From assembly GCA_002633005.1 (NCBI GenBank), contig NMRA01001205.1:1-40207 (forward strand): DNA of 40,207 nt. The letters are read 5' to 3'. The notes under the pieces are model-generated. The model made no database searches and was not told the origin of the DNA. It saw only the letters and a program-made list of their open reading frames with translations. Positions within the stretch are counted from its first letter, which is position 1. Each line of letters starts with the position of its first letter. Below, piece after piece: positions 1-11,500 of the stretch. This DNA comes from Phoronis australis (lineage: Eukaryota > Phoronida > Phoronidae). A program made the translations under genes and the position numbers.

Positions 1-34
1 GGTTGACGGCAATGATGTCATATTGGAAAGAGTA
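1..34 (+). CDS. EXOSC10: EXOSC10 exon (partial, cut by window edge)
   Basis: Encodes VDGNDVILERV, the end of the PMC2NT domain, which mediates pairing with the C1D/Rrp47 cofactor. Reading frame starts at base 2; a strong donor, gtaagt, follows at 35. Phase 0 at the donor joins the GSLLDEASG exon, as in vertebrate homologues. Confidence 0.85.
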
Positions 35-3000
35 GTAAGTCCATTCATCAGATTTGTCAGTAACTTGTTAGTTACAGATTGTCTTCTGGACAGATAAAAG
101 CTTTTGTGCATATCACTTCATGTTACTACTTGGACATTAAAGAATTCTACACGTGGGTCACTTTAATTATTGAAGTGAATTGATGTAATTATTTATAATT
201 CTATTAAACGCATACCTAATTTTCTGGTAAAAATCTATAGTAGAAGAGGTATGTTTATTAAATACCCATGGTCTTTATCTTTTTAAAGCAGTTTAGGTGC
301 TCCAGATTACTGTTTTACTGTGAGGATACTCAATGTCTTCAAACTTTTTTATATCTCTGATATTGAGTTGGTTATAGGGCAGATGTGGCCAGGAGGTTGA
401 TATTGATTTGGAAAAAAATTCTTGACCATTGAAATACTTTTGGTGGCATATGAGAGGTTAGATTTTTCCTTGCTGCATTTATAATAAGACTGTTTTGTGT
501 TCTCTCATATCACAGGGGTCGCTGTTAGATGAGGCGTCAGGTGTTAAGAAGACAGATGCAAAGTTGGTGGTGGCAAGTGTCGCATCTAAAACTATCAGCA
601 CTAGTTGGAACAAACAGGTTAGAAGTGTGTTGGTGGTCTTTTTATGTGTCCAACAAGCCATTATAATGTTTTACGATTCCCAAAACTCATCCTGAACTTC
701 TGTAAAGATGTACTTTAACTTCCATTTGTACTCTTCTCGTGAGTGTTCGCATTTTGCATGCAGCTGTAATTAAAATGCATGACAAGAAGGCAGAAACTTA
801 GTCATCTATCAAGGTCATGTATTCTCTGTCGTGGAGTATTATGGATTCAAGTTATTCATTTTGAATTGTTTTCTACGAACTGTTTCTAGGGAATGATAAG
901 TTTCAGTCTAGCATTTGGTTTCAACAAGACTCATTTTTCTTATTATGCCGTCTCTGTTTCATCTAGCCGAGCGCCAGCGCAGTCCAGTCTTCAAGTTACC
1001 GACTTCTAGCTGCCAGATATATTCAAAGACCACAGTTGAAGTTTCAAGACAAAATAGACAACTCCCACCGTCTATTTGTGCCCAAACTGACAAGGAAGCC
1101 CAATGCTGTTAAGCCCCTACCTGGTCAGTTGCCAGTTTTATTAGCAATACCTTTCTGTGTTTAATTATCAGTCTCCTGTCCGGATACAATATCTAGCTGC
1201 CTCAGCCAATCATCATCTTGAATTTATTGCCTTGCGACTCTCTTCAGAATTTTCAATGACCTTTGGCCTTTCTGTTATACAACAAATCGTACCTTTCACT
1301 GGATGCTTTGTGCTACTTGGCAAAACTGTTTGCACAATCCATGCTATTTTAGTTAGATTGTAATGTGGTTTACTGTACGACTACATCAAAACCACTTTGT
1401 AGAAGTATATACTATGAGACATGGGATCTTATGGTGGATGCTGGTTATTGCTCAGATGTCCTAAAATTTCAAAAGGAGTCTTACATAGGAGTGTTCAGTT
1501 GTTATATGATATCTCTTGTCAGTTAATTAATTCATGTTAGGTTGCCATGGTCACCTACATGGTTGATGGGGTCCATTTTGGTGTCTTGGATACTCTTTAG
1601 TTCTACCAAGAGGTATGGAGGACAGTTGGAAATATAAGGAAATAAGAACAGTATCAGTAGTGTTTGAAACTGTTTCTTTTTATTCCAGATAACTGGTTGT
1701 CTAATGAAGATGAAGATGATGGGGATGTACAGTAAGTTATTCTGTCTTGTTGGCTTCAGGTGTTCATCTAGTAATTTCTATTCATTTATCAAAATGCATC
1801 TGTGTGATATTCTTCAGTGACAACAAGTGTAATATCTGAAGTCTATTGGTCGTTCACTGTAAATATGTCTGTCAGTAATACAGTTGCATCAACTCGTATG
1901 GCTGTGTCCTCTACCAACTGCTTGTTCTTCTAGCTATCCTCATCCTTATCAGCATGAACTGGACCATCTTGTGCATAAGCCTGAACAATTGACCAAAGTC
2001 ACTCCTAAGGTAGGTCAATATCTTGCATATTTAGATGTGTGTAAACTTGTTGTAAAGTAAAGCCACTATGAACCCTGGTTTCCATCTAAAAATAAAATTT
2101 GATTTACAGTTACTGTAATGTCTCATGAATTTACGTCACAGTATGGCCTACACGACGATTCTTGTTATAAAGCTAGTCTCAACTGATTCCTTACTGAGAT
2201 TAGGTTAAGTTTGAGGCTTGGAAGGAAGTTACAGTTCCTTACTGCTTGGGGGGTGGCTCAATAAATTGTCTTGAACAGTAGTAGAATTGTAGTCCAGGGG
2301 GGCATGTTGGCCCTCGTTTTTTATCAGCCAGGCATGCTTCTCTCGGTAAAATTCTATTTTTTGACATATTGGGGTCTAAATTTAATGTGTCTATAAACCA
2401 ACACTCCATCCAAGCAGTGAACATTTGATTTTATTCCACTTACCGCTCTAAAATTGGTCTCGTCTGTTTTGTTCTTTACTCAGTAGTTTCTGGATTTGCA
2501 AAGAACTGACAATGTGTTATTCCTCGAGACCATTCGTGGCACGGAACTTTTAGAGCCTGGTCTCCAGTAATAATGAATTGTCAGTTCTTTCAATTCCCTA
2601 AAATAACTTACGACTTCAATAAGGAAAAATTGGAGGCCAATTTAACAATGGTAAGTGGTATAAATCCAAGGTAAGTTTTTTGGGATAAAAGGTGGGTTTA
2701 TAGCGTCTATAAGTAAATTTCAAAATATGTTGAGTTTGTGTGTAAACAGCATATCTTGTTACACTATTTCGTAACAGTATTTGCGTCTTTGGCTCATTTT
2801 TATGCGCCCACATATTTATATGTGGGTGCATATTGCCGTCATCTCTGTATGGGCGTCCGGCATCCACGGCTGTATCTTCTAAACCCCTTGCAGGATCTTA
2901 TTGAAATTTGGCTGGTATGTTCCTATGGTGTCGACGACATAGGGCAACGAGTTTCGGATCGACCTGAATACCGCTGTGGCAATTTTAGTTTTTTTACATT

Positions 3001-6000
3001 TGCCTTCAAAGGTCCTCAACCGATTTTCATGAAATTTGAAACATAATGAGGTGACACTATCCTCTCGTTTTCGGATGGATGTGAGGCATTTTGTGCCATA
3101 TAGTGGCCATTTTTACTATTTTTGAATCTGTTTTTTGGCGTCCGCCCCTCTATCAACCAAACCACTCAAAGGATGATTGTGAAAATTGGCATGCATGTTC
3201 TTATTATGAAGAGGATAGTTGACGATGATTTTCCGATGACTTCGACTACTGTGGCACCTTCTAGTGGCAGTTTTGTTTGTTTTTGTGCCCATGGCTGTAT
3301 CTCCTTAATTCTCTAGTGGATCTTTATTAAATTAAGCAGATGTATTTGTATGAAGTTGACAACGCACGGCGATGACTTTCAGACAGATCGGACTACCGGT
3401 TTGCCCCCTAGTGGCAATTTTAGTTGTTTTACGTTTATCTCTGTATCTTCAAAGGTCCTCAATGGATTTTCACAAAATTTGGCAGATAGGCATCTATTAG
3501 TGAGATGACGCTAGTCATTCATTTTGTGGTTGATTCAAGGTATTTGCACCACCTACTGGCCAATTTTTTTTGTTTTCGAGCCTGTTTTTTGGCATCCGTC
3601 ACTCTGCCAACCAAACCACTCTAAGGATGATAGTGAAAATTGGCATGTATGCTCCTACTATGAAGAGGACTGTTGACGAGGACTTTCCGATGACTTCGAC
3701 TACTTTGGCGCCTCCTAGTGACAGGTTTGTTTTTTTGCACCAATGTCTGTATCTCCTAATCTCTCTGCAGGATCTTTATTAAATTTAGCATGTGTATTTA
3801 CATGAAGTTGACAACGAAAGATGACGACTTTCTGACAGATCCGATGAACACTGTGCCCCCTAGTGACAATTTCAGTTTTTCCGCGTCTGGCTACAGAGAT
3901 GAATTGAAGAGTATATCTAGAGAGGCTGTTTGTATGATACACTTTATTCGGTGCAGCATTGGCAAGCGAGAGAGTTACAGGCGATGAAAAAGTGTCCGAA
4001 CAAGTGATGATAAAGATACCAAAGAAGGGTTACATAAATAAATACTGAAGAAGTGTTGAAAAAGTGAAACCGAACAAGCGGTTATCTGCAAGAAAGACAA
4101 AGCACAGTCTGAGTATTGGACAAGCAGGCGTAATTAATTAACAAACACTATGTATCAGAGCATTAGAAAGACCCACGAGAATGACTCTAAATTACAGGCC
4201 TAACAAATACTACCTCACTAACAATACACAATTAACTGGAACCCGTACTATCTATTCTACAACTGGAAACCATTACCATACAACTGCCTAAATGCGACTA
4301 TTTATCCCATGGACCGGTACCGCGCAACATATACGCCAAACAAGCAGCTGAATGAAACTATACGTTAATCAACAACTATACACGCTCTAAACTCAGCTAG
4401 TAGATACACAAGAGTACAACATGCTATGCCATAATACTCAGTACTTACAACAGTTTGGCTGACGGTCTGTGCTTAATCTAAAAATTCCAGCATCCGAGGA
4501 AAACACATGATTTGTGTTACAGAACTTGTCAATGAATGCCGCTATACTCGTGAGAGTCTAGTCACCAAAAACCCATGTAACACGTAACAATAGCCGGCCT
4601 GTCAGGCTACCATTCTTCTATGCATATGTGTAGGTACAGTGATGTTATCTGCCTCAATAGTTGTCAGGCTTCTATGTCGCCCTCTCTTTGTAACAGCTGA
4701 ACCAGGATACTCTTTCTCCCTTCGTACACTTACTAGTTGAAGGCGTAGCTTGATGTTGTCAGATGGCATCCAGCTTCCTTGACTCGTTTCGACCCTAAAC
4801 CATAACGGTCTCTACTGGTAAGTCCACAGTGGCGGCCAACCCACTGCATATCACTGAGGCCTCCAACTTCCTTCATTTGAACGGTACCACCGCCAAAAAG
4901 ATATCCTCTCAGCTGTCTCACCCAGTCTTCTTCCTTGAGCTCTGCATGTCTCCTCCAGCTCGCTGTACTTAGATAACTTCCTCTCATGGGCCTATTCGCA
5001 TCCTTCCTCCCAAGGGACTGTAAGCTCTATAATCGACCTTCCAGCCAGTAACCTCTCTGCATTCTGCAGGTGCCTGAGCTCATACCGTAGGTCATCTCTA
5101 AGCCACTGTAGCTCGACCTTCTCATGTTCTTCGGCTCAGCCAAAAGCCTTCCTAAGTGATCTTAATTCAGCTCATATCTCCTTGATACGCCTTTCCCATC
5201 TGTTGCCTCTGGGGACTTCCTGCCGTGGTGTTCTTGTTCGCTCTTCCTGTGCACCAAACCACTCTACAGCCAAGTTGTATATGATTGTGTTTTCATGATG
5301 TGCTCATCCTTATCAAAAGCCTTCCATGCTGCTTCATCCGCCACCTTTGGCCATTTCACTTCTTTTCATCATGGGCGTGGTGGAGGTCTACTTTGCCCTG
5401 ACGCGTCCTCTTCCAGGAACACAGGGTCTTTATCTGAAGGTTCATTGTCTTGGAGACTCCCAGTCCTGTGGGGTTCATCCTGTCTGGGTACCTCCAACGT
5501 CTCACCAGAGGGGTCCTCTACGCGTTGCTCTTGATTCTCCTGATAACCACACCGCGATCTTGATCGGTGGACACGTAAGCCACGGATGTTCTTGCACACC
5601 TTTCCACAACTACATACTGCTCCTTCCACAACACTTCCTGTCAGTGTCAACTGTCTCACATTCCTTGGTTGTTGCAAAGTCGTTTCTGTGTTATCCGCCA
5701 TTGTGAGTCTCTCATTCTCCCCCCTTTCGAGAGACTCTGGAGGTATGCATCATTATGGTTTGACATAGTTTGAGTATGGGTGCTCCTATAAATGGAGCTG
5801 CAGGCCAGGGTGCTGGCCCTGCTTGCCCCAATCCAGTCTTTCCTGGGAGTTATCTGTCTCTTGAACGTCACTGGTCTTCCCCAGTTGCCATCCAGCCTTT
5901 CCTGGAAGTCTTGAAATGTCGATATGTGTACTTACAGTGATGTTATCTGTCCCAATAGTTAAATGCTATTGTAACCACTTGAGTGAACTAGCTTATTAAA

Positions 6001-8480
6001 AGAAATGGAATAACAGCGGCGAAAGATGTACTGCTACCTATAAAGAAATTAAACAGTGTGATAAGTAAATAAAAGACAAGAACCAATGACAATTATGATG
6101 ATGGATTTGACGTATTTTGTGCCATCCAGTGACCATTTTTACTGTTTTCTAGTCTGTTTTTAAGCGTGCGCCCTCAGTCAACCAAACCGGTCTTAGGATG
6201 GTTATGAAAATTGGCTTATATGTTCTTAGTGTGAAGCGGACGACTGACGATGATTTTCCGACTTCAATTACTGTGGTGCCTCCTAGTGGCAGTTGTGTTT
6301 ATTTGCGCCCTTAGCTGTATCTCCTAAGCCCTCTGTAGGATTTATATTAAATTTATCAAGTGTATTTATATGAAGTTGACAACGGAAGACAACAACTTTC
6401 ACACGGATCAGAGGAACGCTCTGCCCCCTAGTGGCAATTGCATTTTTTTTCCATTTATGCTCTGTTTCTCTAAAGTTCCTTGACGGATTTTCATGAAATG
6501 TGGCAAATATCTTTCTGTTAAAAAGGGTGACATTTTCCCATTTTTTGATGGATTCGAATTATTTTGCACCATCTAGTGGCCATTTTTATGGTACAAATAG
6601 ACATCCCTAGAAGCACACCGTTTGCGATACATTCGTGGGCGCATTGCAATGCTCTGCGTTGCTCTTGTTTTCTGGTACTGTAATGCTGCACAGCAGGCTT
6701 TTTATATGTTGAGTCGGGTGTGAAGCAATAAGGAATTGTCAAAGGTTTCATGACTTGTGCTTTTAATTTGCTTTTTGTGCAGTTACGTCTCAGAAATGGC
6801 TTATTAATATGTTGCCTGATAGCAGTGTAACTAATCATGAGCTAAGATTGGTTTTGATCAAAAGTCTGTGTTTACCAGACTTTTAAGTGTTGCATGTTTT
6901 GCCCGCAACTGCTTCGCATTGTAGGAACCATTATCTGTGTCAGAGACTCCACTTATCATGGTCTCCACTGTTTCGGAGTTGGAGCAAATGAATCTTCAGC
7001 TGAAGAGGGAAACGGAAATTGCAGTTGATCTTGAGGTAGGTTCGGTTTACTGTAACAAGCTGTGCCAACAATCCAATGGTCTTACCCTACATACTGCTTG
7101 AAGATTAAGTCACCATTTATAGTCTAATACCCAGCTTGGGTCAACAAACACACAATTTTGTGTATGGAGTGTGGCATCTCCTTGTCTAATTTTCTGTATG
7201 TATGTTTTTCTAAAATGGGTTTTTGTGTTCAGAAAGTGGTTTATGTCTAGGTAACCTTTGTTATGTCACATTTTTACCTCTGCATTTTAGAATGTATTTT
7301 TATGCCGTTTGATCTAAACACTGTAATTCATTAGCGGTTTTGACAAACCTTTCATTTCGAAAGAGAAATATCCAACTTTTGTGTTAAAAAGCTGTTGGTG
7401 AAAATCAAAAAAAGTTTTGGGTGTTTCCTTCTTTTCATGGACTTTTCCTGACCTAATTTGTACAAGGGTTGTTGATGAAAAGTGACTCATACTTCCAGCA
7501 TCACTCATATCGCACTTTTTTGGGCCTCACATGTCTTATGCAAGTATCCACGAGGAGGCAAGATTACATTGTGGACTGTCTAGAGCTAAGAAGTCATCTA
7601 CAGCTACTGAATGAAGTCTTCACAGACCCATCAATTGTCAAGGTGAAACACAGTGTCCTTGTAGAACTGGTTATTAAACTATGCATACTGCACCTGAATT
7701 CAGATTTCAAGTTTCGTGTTGTTGCTAGGTCACCAGGACTGAAATATGTATAATTTAAGACTTATTTGTAAGACAAGTTTTATTGTTGTATGACATCGGA
7801 AACAGTATTCAGTAATCGCAATGGGACAGTTAGAAGTGTGTCGAGTAATTTTTGTTCATCTGGACGCAGTTCATTCATCCTCTTTAAGTACCAGACAGCC
7901 CGAAGAATTGCAGCCCTGATACTCAACTTTGTACATGTCTCAAAGGCCCACACAGTGGTGATATGGTCAAGGTGAAATCACTAACGCTAAACTGATGCCA
8001 ATCAAGTCAGTGGTGGCAAATCTTTGTGTTGGAGCAATTCGTCTAGTCAATTTGATCCATTCTTTGTTCATGCGTAATTAGGAACGCTAACTTGCAGTAT
8101 AAAGAGCAATGAATTCCACTCCACATTATGAACAAAATCAATGCTTTTCACAGATGCCACTGCATGATGCTTCATGTATGAAATGTTAACAGTGATGTGT
8201 TTTTGCTAAAGTCTGATATTGTGCATCTGTTGCTGAACATAACCCCTTTTTGTTGTAATCAGGTCTTCCATGGATGTGACATGGACATAGACTGGTTACA
8301 GAGGGACCTAGGACTGTATGTTGTCAACATGTTTGACACAGGCCAGGCATCAAGATTGCTCAACTTTGCCAGGTTTTCACTGGCCTACCTATTACAGCAT
8401 TACTGTGGAGTGCTGGCCAATAAACAGTATCAGCTGGCTGACTGGAGGATACGGTAAGCGATAACTTTGACATTTCATTA

Positions 8481-8512
<32 letters not shown>

Positions 8513-11500
8513 GTTATTATTATTATTATTAACCTACTTTAACAGACGATATTTTCATGGTGGGAGCTTAGCATGATAAGATGTGTAGTAAACTAGAGTA
8601 GTTGCTAAAAATAGAAATTATTTTACAGATTCACTTGAATTCTGTTTTGGTTCAATTTTTATTAGGTTTTAAGTATAAACATCATTTTAACAAGAAAAAC
8701 TTGGCGTTTCTTGAAATGTCACGACCTCCGACCTCAGACCTCTGACATAGAAAGTAGTTACAAAAGCCGTGGCGAATCGAGAAAGGTAGATCGGTTTATT
8801 GCAATGTTTCTCAATCAGTATGTGGTATAAATAGATTATTACATGTTTTCAGTCGTCATCCCTCTTATCTAGAGCCTGAATGGATGTTGGAGAGTTATTG
8901 GCCTTGGGGCTCACGCCCCTCGGGCGACAATTCTCCAATATCCACTCGGGCTCTAGATTATGGGGGATAATGACTTCGGCATGTAATAATCTATGCTCAT
9001 TGCAGTTTTCGAGAATAAAGGAACACTACATGTTAATACCTGATTTTCAACTTTTGTTTTGGAACTGTTGTTGCGGTCCATATTGATATTAGTGATGAAT
9101 TTGTGCCATGACTGCTTGATCATCTGCCTGGCTCAAGCTTATTTTTAGCCTTTTTGCCCAGTCATGTTGTGAGTAATAGTTGTAACATCGCTGTTATGTT
9201 TGGGGCTGGTGACATTTTGCAGTGAAGACGAAATTCTCATTTCGTATATTTTATTTGTTGGGAGACTTGCAACACATTATTTGTTTTTCTTCAAGCAATA
9301 ACAGAGTACACATGCACGTGTGACGTCATTGGTTTGTGATTGTAGACCACTGCCAGATGAGCTGGTTCAGTATGCCAGGGAGGACACACATTACTTGCTG
9401 TACATTTATGACAAAATGAAGAATGAACTGCTTGAACGAGGCAATGAACATGGCAATCTGCTGCACTCTGTACTACAGCGCAGTACACAGTTATGTAGCA
9501 GGGTGAGTGTGTACTTTTGTTGGATGAGTCTGCATGTGTCTGTCATAGGCTAGTAAGAGTGGTCACACCATGCAGTACAACTTGCTTTTATGTCTCTAAC
9601 ATCATTGTGTTGTTTTAATGAGATCTATCACGGGTAAAAATTATGCAGTTGTGTGCATCAGCTCATCATTATTATACATGTCTCGATGTCTTTGATTAAT
9701 TATGTTAAGTTGCCTGTTTTTAATAAAGTTGCTCTGTCTTTCTATCATCTGGAGTTGGATATTGCAAGATTTTTTCCAAAGGTGACTAGAAAACAAAATA
9801 GCATGTATTTTGCTGGAACATAATGCATTGTACTTTGCTCACCATAGACAATCTAAGGTTATTGTAAAATTCCCACGTCATTTCAACAATAGAAACTAAT
9901 GAAACACACACAGAAAGAGTGCACAGTATAAGCACAACAGAAATGTCAAAGGCCAAGTTTCAGGATGACAGTGACACCTCTCGGGGATAATCAAAAATCA
10001 TCAATACAGCGACAAAATTCTATTGAAGCTAGTGTCTTGACAATTGATAGTGGAAGACTCTTAATTTAATAATTAGTGCCTCAAGGATTTCTCATCTGAG
10101 TAATAGCATTTTTTTTAATTAAAGAATCCATGTTGTTCGATTACGTTTTACATATTATACTATTATAGGATCTATGAAGTGTGACTATTTCACTTTATTA
10201 ACAAAATAAATTATCATCTAACAACTGCTCCCAACTGGTAAATGTTTTTGAATATTAATGCAGTAGCTTCATCATTTTAGGTTTACCACAAACCTGTGTG
10301 CAATGATGACAGTCACCTGGAACTGCTTTATAAAAGTAAGAAAATGTTCAACTCTCAACAAATACTTGCCCTGAAGAGCCTGTACAATTGGAGAGACAAG
10401 CTGGCTAGGCAGGAAGATGAAAGTACAGGGTGAGTACTTGGACCTCGCTCTAGTACCCTTGTCTGGACTTTGAAATTGTTATTTAGAAATTAATGATTCT
10501 TTTTTGGCGAGTATCACTTGTCATTTTGTCTTCTTGTGATTCGTATATGGGGCAGAAGGCTTCCAGTGAGTGTAGTAGTCATGCTTAATTTCACACTGTG
10601 TCTTTTGTGTTTGCAGATATGTTCTTCCTAATCACATGCTGCTCCAAATTGCAGAAATTCTCCCCAGGTAAGGTTTACATAGGTCAGAAGCTATGTGCAA
10701 TGTCATGTGCATTGCACAGCTGTAGTAAAAGAACCTGTGTTATTAACAGGCATTGACTGCTTGTAAGCCAGGTTTTAGGGATGTGGAACTCAACTTTAAC
10801 TGAGTATTTGTATAAAGGAGTTTGATGTGCTTGGCCCTTTATCATCTGTGCCAAAAAAGGAGGTTATGGTTACTTAGTAAGTTGCAATTAATCTTTGTTG
10901 ACATTTCAATTGTTATTTAGCCAAAGACAAAGTGAATTTTAGAGATGACCCAATGTGTTTAGAAGTGGTTTGTCACACTTGTGCATTACTGTTGGTTGTT
11001 ATTACAGAGAAAGCCAGGGTATTCTAGCCTGTTGCAACCCCATTCCCCCACTGGTGAAACAAGACTTGGCTGATCTCCATAGACTTGTATTGGAGGCCAG
11101 AGACACCCCTCTTCAAAAGGTACTCGAATCATGTATAGGCAGTTCATAATTAATGTTATTGATGCAAATACAGCCAGTGATGAATGACGTGAAGTTTCAG
11201 TATTGTTTTTTTTGCATTGAAGTGACATTTTCAAATACTTAACAATCATGTCACAAAGAATTATTAAACGTATGAATTTAGCGCCACATCCCTATTGGAT
11301 GCTGGACTCAATTGTGCAGCGTTGTGTACTTTAAAATATTTAAAGCCTACCTTGAATATAGTTTTATTATTTTAGATGAGTTGGGCTAACCAGACAGCCC
11401 TAACAAATTCTTACCAAAATAAGAAATACGAGTATTATCTCTCAAATGTAGGCCCATGGAATGACAGTTGAAGTTGCCTTTTTATGCCATATTGCGTCAC

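Larger units (their letters stand above)
4624..5960 (-). mobile_element. RT-less retroelement remnant flanked by 39-bp direct repeats
   Basis: Direct repeats at 4624-4662 and 5922-5960 agree at 35 of 39 positions (they share tacagtgatgttatctg). Between them, on the minus strand, lies a 5' leader with hairpins, then a zinc-finger ORF (5701-5369). A basic, coiled-coil-like stretch follows, and directly after it comes a segment resembling the C-terminal end of the same RT polyprotein class. The reverse transcriptase that should lie between them is absent. It sits inside intron 5 of EXOSC10, antisense to the gene. Confidence 0.6.
2802..6668 (+). mobile_element. Helentron/pearl-like element, copy 1, interrupted by a ~2.2-kb insertion
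   Basis: The left end is a 30-bp palindrome at 2802-2831 followed by a family-specific leader (tgccgtcatctctgta). Next come degenerate core monomers marked by the cctagtggc-attttt box at about 3098, 3262, 3409, 3557, 3713 and 3861, then at 6134, 6282, 6427 and 6572; spacing is close to 148 bp. The right end is an aagcacaccg..gggcgcat block and a hairpin (6646-6662), ending CTCTTGT at 6668. Between about 3893 and 6096 unrelated sequence interrupts the array. No transposase or helicase is encoded; short open frames here (for example 2738-3046 and 3570-3782) are accidental. The class assignment is an inference from architecture. Confidence 0.65.

Noticed and set aside
2738-3782. Open frames of 60-102 residues across the core-repeat element (also 15332-15679 and 17020-17454)
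   Set aside because: They follow repeat monomers, not a protein family; they begin and end at random points of the monomer and differ between copies.
5690-5830. HDV-like ribozyme at the 5' end of the retroelement
   Set aside because: Stems are simple consecutive hairpins; the nested double-pseudoknot order was not found by hand.
9085-9345. Extra exon or RNA gene inside intron 8
   Set aside because: No open, phased exon is needed between 8453 and 9346: the flanking exons join in frame as in homologues.
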